Assembly: GCA_039034015.1 (NCBI GenBank) | Contig: JBCCBM010000020.1 | Location: forward strand, 1 to 64,000 | Reading direction: 5' to 3' | From: Acuticoccus sp039034015 | Lineage (GTDB): Bacteria > Pseudomonadota > Alphaproteobacteria > Rhizobiales > Amorphaceae | DNA: 64,000 bases | Shown here: positions 60,579-64,000 of the stretch, in pieces | How positions within the stretch are numbered: the first letter of the stretch is position 1 | Layout of the letters: every line of letters starts with the position of its first letter | Notes under the pieces: generated by a model | What the model was told of the DNA's origin: nothing | The model's input: only the letters and a program-made list of their open reading frames with translations | Database searches by the model: none | Made by a program: the position numbers and the translations under genes

Positions 60579-61153
60579 AAGGCCGGTGTCCTGAGCGCGC
60601 GCTCCACCGCGCCCACCACCTGGCCCGAGGTCGGCGTGATGAACGAAGGGAAGGCCGCCACAAAGCGCCCATCGCGCCCAATCAGCACTTTGTGAAAATT
60701 CCACGCCGGGACGGCCGCGCGCCCCCCCGCCTGCCGCGCCCAGGCAAAGAGCTCATGGGCGGCGGCCCCCGTCACCGGCGCCTTTTCGGTCATCGGAAAC
60801 GAAACGTCGTAGGTGGAGGCGCAAAAGTTGGCGATCTCTTCGTTCGACCCTGGTTCTTGCCCGCCAAAATCGTTGGACGGCACGCCAAGGATGGTGAGCC
60901 CCGTCCCCGAATAGCGGTCCCACAGGGTTTCTAACCCCTCATACTGCGGCGTGAAGGCGCAGCGCGAGGCCGTGTTGACGAGGAGCACAACGCGGCCGGC
61001 GAACTCACCGGTCGGCAGCGGCGCGCCGGTGATCGCGGTGAGGCTGCGCGCCTCCCACCCGACCGGCTCCGACGCGTGGGCGGTGCTCGCCCCGGTCACG
61101 AAAAGCGCCGTCGAAACGGCCATGGCAGCGGCGGCTCGCCCAAGCGTTCGCAT
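60575..61153 (-). CDS. Secreted glutathione peroxidase family protein
   Basis: A 192-residue thiol peroxidase with a Sec signal peptide (residues 1-28, ending STAHAS). The active-site segment is LVNTASRCAFTPQYEGLE with Cys65; GVPSNDFGGQEPGSNEEI and the later VPAWNFHKVLIG supply the Gln and Trp-Asn of the catalytic set. Periplasmic location distinguishes it from BtuE-type cytoplasmic enzymes. Its stop overlaps the rppH start. Confidence 0.9.
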   Translation of the reverse strand: MRTLGRAAAAMAVSTALFVTGASTAHASEPVGWEARSLTAITGAPLPTGEFAGRVVLLVNTASRCAFTPQYEGLETLWDRYSGTGLTILGVPSNDFGGQEPGSNEEIANFCASTYDVSFPMTEKAPVTGAAAHELFAWARQAGGRAAVPAWNFHKVLIGRDGRFVAAFPSFITPTSGQVVGAVERALRTPAF

Positions 61154-61179
61154 CGGTCAAAAACCCCTCAATGCTGTGG

Positions 61180-61770
61180 TTAGGGTGCAAGCCAGCCGCG
61201 GTCGGCCGGCGGATCGTAATGCACACGGGCCCGGCGATGTCCAGCGGCGGCCAAATAGAGCCACTCCACCGTGTGAATGCGGCTCACGACAACGACGAAA
61301 TTGTCATACCCGCCCGCATCGTCCAGCGGATCGGCCTCGGCCCCATCCGGGGCGGCGAGCGCAGCGCCCGGCCCCTCGGCCTGCCGATAGCACTTTTTGC
61401 TAAAGTCGCGCATCTCACGCCAGATGCCGGCCGTGACATCGTCGCGGTTGTGGAGCTCCGCCCGCCCTTGTGCGCGCACCTGCACCTTTGCGCCATGGTC
61501 ATAAAACAGGAACGTGAGGCGCGGGTCGCGCGTCAACTCAGAAAATTTGCCCGACCGTGTATCCGTATGGAACCGCAGCGATTTTTCCGCCCTGTCCGCC
61601 GCGCGCAGAACCACAGTGCGCGCCTCAGGCGCCCCGTCGTCGCCGATCGTTGCCACCGTCACCTGGTGGAAGGCAGATTTGCGGGACAGGGCGCCCCGCA
61701 CCATCGCGTCCCACGCGGCGCGCTCAGCCGCCTCAAGATCAAAATAATGGTCGGGATGATCGTCCATCAC
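61180..61770 (-). CDS. Pyridoxamine 5'-phosphate oxidase family protein
   Basis: A 196-residue FMN-binding split-barrel protein. EARTVVLRAADRAEKSLRFHTDTRSGKFSELTRDPRLTFLFYDHGAKVQVRAQGRAEL is the PNPOx-like core; the C-terminus VEWLYLAAAGHRRARVHYD ends the barrel. It differs from true PdxH in its C-terminal motif, so general flavin or heme-related roles are possible. It lies close behind the peroxidase set on the same strand. Confidence 0.87.
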   Translation of the reverse strand: MMDDHPDHYFDLEAAERAAWDAMVRGALSRKSAFHQVTVATIGDDGAPEARTVVLRAADRAEKSLRFHTDTRSGKFSELTRDPRLTFLFYDHGAKVQVRAQGRAELHNRDDVTAGIWREMRDFSKKCYRQAEGPGAALAAPDGAEADPLDDAGGYDNFVVVVSRIHTVEWLYLAAAGHRRARVHYDPPADRGWLAP

Positions 61771-61989
61771 TCAAAAGCCTGGCGCGGGGTGGCGCGCAAA
61801 CTTGGCACACCGCCGCGCCTCAAGCTCGTCCTCAATGCGCCCGATCAGCGCTTGCGCCGCTGCAACGTTGCGCCCGCGCCGCACTGCCCGCTCCGCCAGG
61901 CGCTTGTGTGTGATGAGCTCTCGGAACGAGAACGCGCAAAGCGCCGTTTCGTCCGCCGCAACCCGTCGAGAGCTGCCGCTCAGCGGCAC
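61771..61989 (-). CDS. Small hypothetical protein (72 aa)
   Basis: Frame from GTG at 61989 to the stop adjacent to the PNPOx start. It encodes a helical, Arg/Ala-rich sequence (CAFSFRELITHKRLAERAVRRGRNVAAAQALIGRIEDELEARRCAKF). It overlaps the end of the DCC gene by ten bases and directly abuts the next gene, as expected within a compact operon. No family recognised; coding status moderately likely. Confidence 0.45.
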   Translation of the reverse strand: MPLSGSSRRVAADETALCAFSFRELITHKRLAERAVRRGRNVAAAQALIGRIEDELEARRCAKFARHPAPGF

Positions 61990-62348
61990 GTTTTGTCCTC
62001 GCACGTGCGCCCGCGCACCTGGCGCTGGATGAATGGCCGGATTTTGAGAAACCCCGCATACGCAACATCGAGCCCGTGGCGAATGCCGGGGAGCGCGGCA
62101 ATCCGGCCAAGGGTGCGAAAGCCCCGCGTTTGCCGCCAAAGCGCCGCAAACGCTGCCGCCCCATCATAAAGCCGGCCCCGCTCGCGCACATGAAAGCGCG
62201 CCATCGCCGCCTCTGCCGAAAGGTCAGGCGGGACGTTGCCGGGGTCCGACACGTCCACGAACTCAGCCTCGGCCCGGCCGCGATAAAGCGCAATCTCGCG
62301 CCGGCAGAGGGGGCACGAGGCGTCGTAATAGACGGTGACATCAGCCAC
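61980..62348 (-). CDS. DCC family thiol-disulfide oxidoreductase (DUF393)
   Basis: A 122-residue protein starting VTVYYDASCPLCRREIALYR: the DxxCPLC motif with Cys12 and Cys15 of the DUF393 family, a thioredoxin-like fold. GAAAFAALWRQTRGFRTLGRIAALPGI is typical of its second half. Predicted redox function; partner unknown. Its start overlaps the SDR stop by eight bases, so these genes are co-transcribed. Confidence 0.88.
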   Translation of the reverse strand: MADVTVYYDASCPLCRREIALYRGRAEAEFVDVSDPGNVPPDLSAEAAMARFHVRERGRLYDGAAAFAALWRQTRGFRTLGRIAALPGIRHGLDVAYAGFLKIRPFIQRQVRGRTCEDKTCR

Positions 62349-63162
62349 GATTGACGCGCTCCATCACACGGCTTGCCCGGATGAAGGCCTGACCGAACAG
62401 CGAGCGGGCAAGGGCCACCGGCGCGAACGCTGCCGCCGACGCCGGGCCAATCACCACTGTCGACTGCCGGCCAAGGGCGGCGAGCGCCTGGGCGGCCACT
62501 TTTTCGGGTGCCATGGCACCGGGCATCGCGCCAAGCTCGAACCCTGCGCGGGCGCCAAAGCCGGTTTTCACCGCGCCCGGACATGCGGCGAGCACATCAA
62601 TGGGCTTTCCGGACATTTCGGCCGCAAACGATTCAGTGAACGACAGCACCAACGCCTTTGAAGCTGCATAGGTCGCAAGGGTCGGGATTGGGAAGAACGC
62701 GGCCGATGACGCCACATTGATGAGCCCTGCCCGGCGGCCCGAGAGTTCGGCCCGGTCCACCATCCCGGGGACGACGCGGTGCATGAGGTCAAGCACCGCC
62801 TCCACGTTCACCCGCAGCGTTGTGCGGTGCTTTTCAAAGTCGGCCGCCAAAAACTCGCCGTATGCCCCAAGGCCGGCATTGTTGATGAAGAGATCCGCCC
62901 CCTCAGCATCGGCGGCGTTGGCGACGGCCTCGATGCCGTCTGCGGTGGCCAAATCGGCCACCATCGGCCGCGCCCGATCGCCGAATTCGGCGGCAAGCTC
63001 ATCAAGCCGCACGGTGTCGCGCCCGGTGAGGATGAGCCGCGTGTCCTCCGGCAGCGCCCTTGCGAAGGCGGCGCCAATGCCGCCGGTGGCGCCGGTGATC
63101 ACCGCGCAGGAGGGGGCTTCGCGCGGGCGGAGGAGTGCGTTGCGGATGGTTTCGCGTGTCAT
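62341..63162 (-). CDS. SDR family oxidoreductase
   Basis: A 273-residue short-chain dehydrogenase: cofactor loop VITGATGGIGAAFARAL, INNAGLGAYGEF, catalytic Ser in VASSAAFFP and Tyr/Lys in YAASKALV. The C-terminal part is longer and hydrophobic, like the DltE/fatty-acyl type (SDR family with KR-like tail). The ATG at 63162 was chosen before TIRNALLRPREAPSCAVITG. Substrate unknown. Confidence 0.88.
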   Translation of the reverse strand: MTRETIRNALLRPREAPSCAVITGATGGIGAAFARALPEDTRLILTGRDTVRLDELAAEFGDRARPMVADLATADGIEAVANAADAEGADLFINNAGLGAYGEFLAADFEKHRTTLRVNVEAVLDLMHRVVPGMVDRAELSGRRAGLINVASSAAFFPIPTLATYAASKALVLSFTESFAAEMSGKPIDVLAACPGAVKTGFGARAGFELGAMPGAMAPEKVAAQALAALGRQSTVVIGPASAAAFAPVALARSLFGQAFIRASRVMERVNRG

Positions 63163-63271
63163 GGCGACAAGATTGCGCTCCGGGGCCGCGTTGTCGAGGT
63201 GGGCGCGTTGTCGCCCCGGGCCGGCCTGTGCCACCTTTCCACCGTCGTCCACCCCTTGCGCGAGGCCCTCA

Positions 63272-63811
63272 ATGTCCGACACCACCGATGCTGCCCTCCC
63301 CTACGAGGTGCCCGTCAAAACCGGATTTTTGAAGACCATCGCCACCGTCAGCCTCGTCATGGCGGGCCTTTCGGGGCTGATGCTCGTGGTGGGTGAGGCC
63401 ACAACGCCCGAGGATATGGTGATGGCGGTGGTGGGCGTCCTGTTCTTCGGGATTGGCGGCTTTTACATGAGGCGCGCCGTGCCAACCTTCACCACCGCCT
63501 TCCGCGCCACCGAAGACGGCCTTTCGGTGGGCAATCAGTATGGCACCATCGGCCCCGTCCCCTGGGCCGACATCCGCGAATTTCGGATGGAAAAGACCAA
63601 GGTCAAATTCTTGAGCCTCAAATCGGTGGCCGTCGTCCTCCAGGACCCGGAAAAGACGTTGCGCGACAAGGGTTTTATGAACCGCCTGTCGGGGATGGCA
63701 TCCACCTGGACCGATTCGTCCGCGCTTGGCGTGCCGGTGATGTTCATCGACGCGCCGCACTTTGTGGTCCTCGATCGGTTGAACGCCATCCTCAAAGCCC
63801 AGAAGGGCTAG
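63272..63811 (+). CDS. STM3941-like membrane protein with PH-type domain
   Basis: A 179-residue protein. Two membrane segments (about 20-38 VSLVMAGLSGLMLVVG and 45-62 MAVVGVLFFGIGGFYMRRAV) precede a soluble domain with ATEDGLSVGNQYGTIGPVPWADIREFRM, the layout of STM3941/bacterial-PH proteins. Function unknown. It diverges from the SDR gene, with 109 bases between starts. Confidence 0.75.
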   Translation: MSDTTDAALPYEVPVKTGFLKTIATVSLVMAGLSGLMLVVGEATTPEDMVMAVVGVLFFGIGGFYMRRAVPTFTTAFRATEDGLSVGNQYGTIGPVPWADIREFRMEKTKVKFLSLKSVAVVLQDPEKTLRDKGFMNRLSGMASTWTDSSALGVPVMFIDAPHFVVLDRLNAILKAQKG

Positions 63812-63824
63812 GCGGTGTGGACAA

Positions 63825-64000
63825 TTATTGCAGCCACAGCATGGTGGCTGCAATGAGGATGACAGCGCGGAAGTTGCGCTCCGTCTTTTCATAGCGGGTC
63901 GCAACACGTCGAAAGCGCTTGAGTTTTTCAAAGCAGCACTCCACCAGATGCCGCTCTTTGTAGAGGGCGCGATCGACCGCATACTTCAGCGCCCGAGAGG
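63825..64000 (-). mobile_element. IS5-family transposase, C-terminal end (cut by the window edge)
   Basis: The last 58 codons on the minus strand read as an IS5-type DDE transposase end: YKERHLVECCFEKLKRFRRV containing the catalytic Glu in ERxxVExxFxxLK, then ATRYEKTERNFRAVILIAAT and a stop. The bases just outside (63812-63824) probably include the insertion-sequence terminal repeat, which cannot be confirmed without the other end. Confidence 0.88.

Overview
The window looks like a chromosomal segment of a high-GC alphaproteobacterium, most likely of the Hyphomicrobiales (Rhizobiales). This is inferred from the gene content: a tsaD/hemC/hemD/hemY locus, prfA-prmC followed by a DUF4167 protein, an Omp10-type lipoprotein, a YlxR-L7Ae protein between nusA and infB, and the order rimP-nusA-ylxR-infB-rbfA-truB-(rpsO)-pnp. 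No species can be assigned from the sequence alone. No rRNA, tRNA, CRISPR array or prophage was seen.

Layout. 1-12 kb is housekeeping: the 5' part of nudC, a cupin plus SDR pair, tsaD divergent from a hemC-hemD-hemY-aldehyde dehydrogenase operon, the coupled prfA-prmC pair, a DUF4167 protein and a DUF808 membrane protein, separated by two hairpin-rich non-coding stretches. 12-22 kb has two small secreted proteins, ilvD, a DMT transporter that lacks a normal start codon, and groESL with a CIRCE operator. Directly downstream of groEL lies a striking 78-bp tandem repeat that begins inside the groEL 3' end. An iodotyrosine-deiodinase-like nitroreductase, an RTX-like beta-repeat protein and prmA follow.

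22-42 kb is metabolic and accessory. A dipeptide-type ABC operon carries a homocysteine S-methyltransferase-like enzyme and sits near creatininase, GNAT and RidA genes. Divergent from it is an NMT1/THI5-type ABC transporter operon with a cytosine-deaminase-like amidohydrolase, an FAD-linked oxidase and a flavodoxin-fold oxidoreductase. Together these suggest uptake and breakdown of nitrogenous, probably heterocyclic, compounds. A MarR regulator with a perfect 22-bp palindrome in its promoter region follows, then a transporter, an aminotransferase, a long inverted-repeat element and several flavin enzymes.

43-48 kb holds an Omp10-like lipoprotein, a PQQ-type dehydrogenase with a cytochrome c tail, and then an abrupt AT-richer insert. 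The insert encodes a proteasome-like Ntn-hydrolase with a small overlapping partner. A DUF433 antitoxin-like gene with an unrecognised partner comes next. 48-64 kb is the conserved translation and RNA-decay block on the minus strand, read from rimP down to pnp, with an extra glycosyltransferase-like gene wedged between rpsO and pnp. Beyond rimP lie rppH, a glutathione peroxidase, a PNPOx-family protein, a DCC protein, an SDR and the C-terminal end of an IS5-type transposase at the window edge.

The least explained items are the groEL 3' repeat array, the Ntn-hydrolase gene pair, two apparent non-canonical start sites (one CTG with an ideal Shine-Dalgarno sequence), the inverted-repeat element at 39.4 kb, and the DUF433 pair. 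All functions come from reading motifs by eye; no database search was run.
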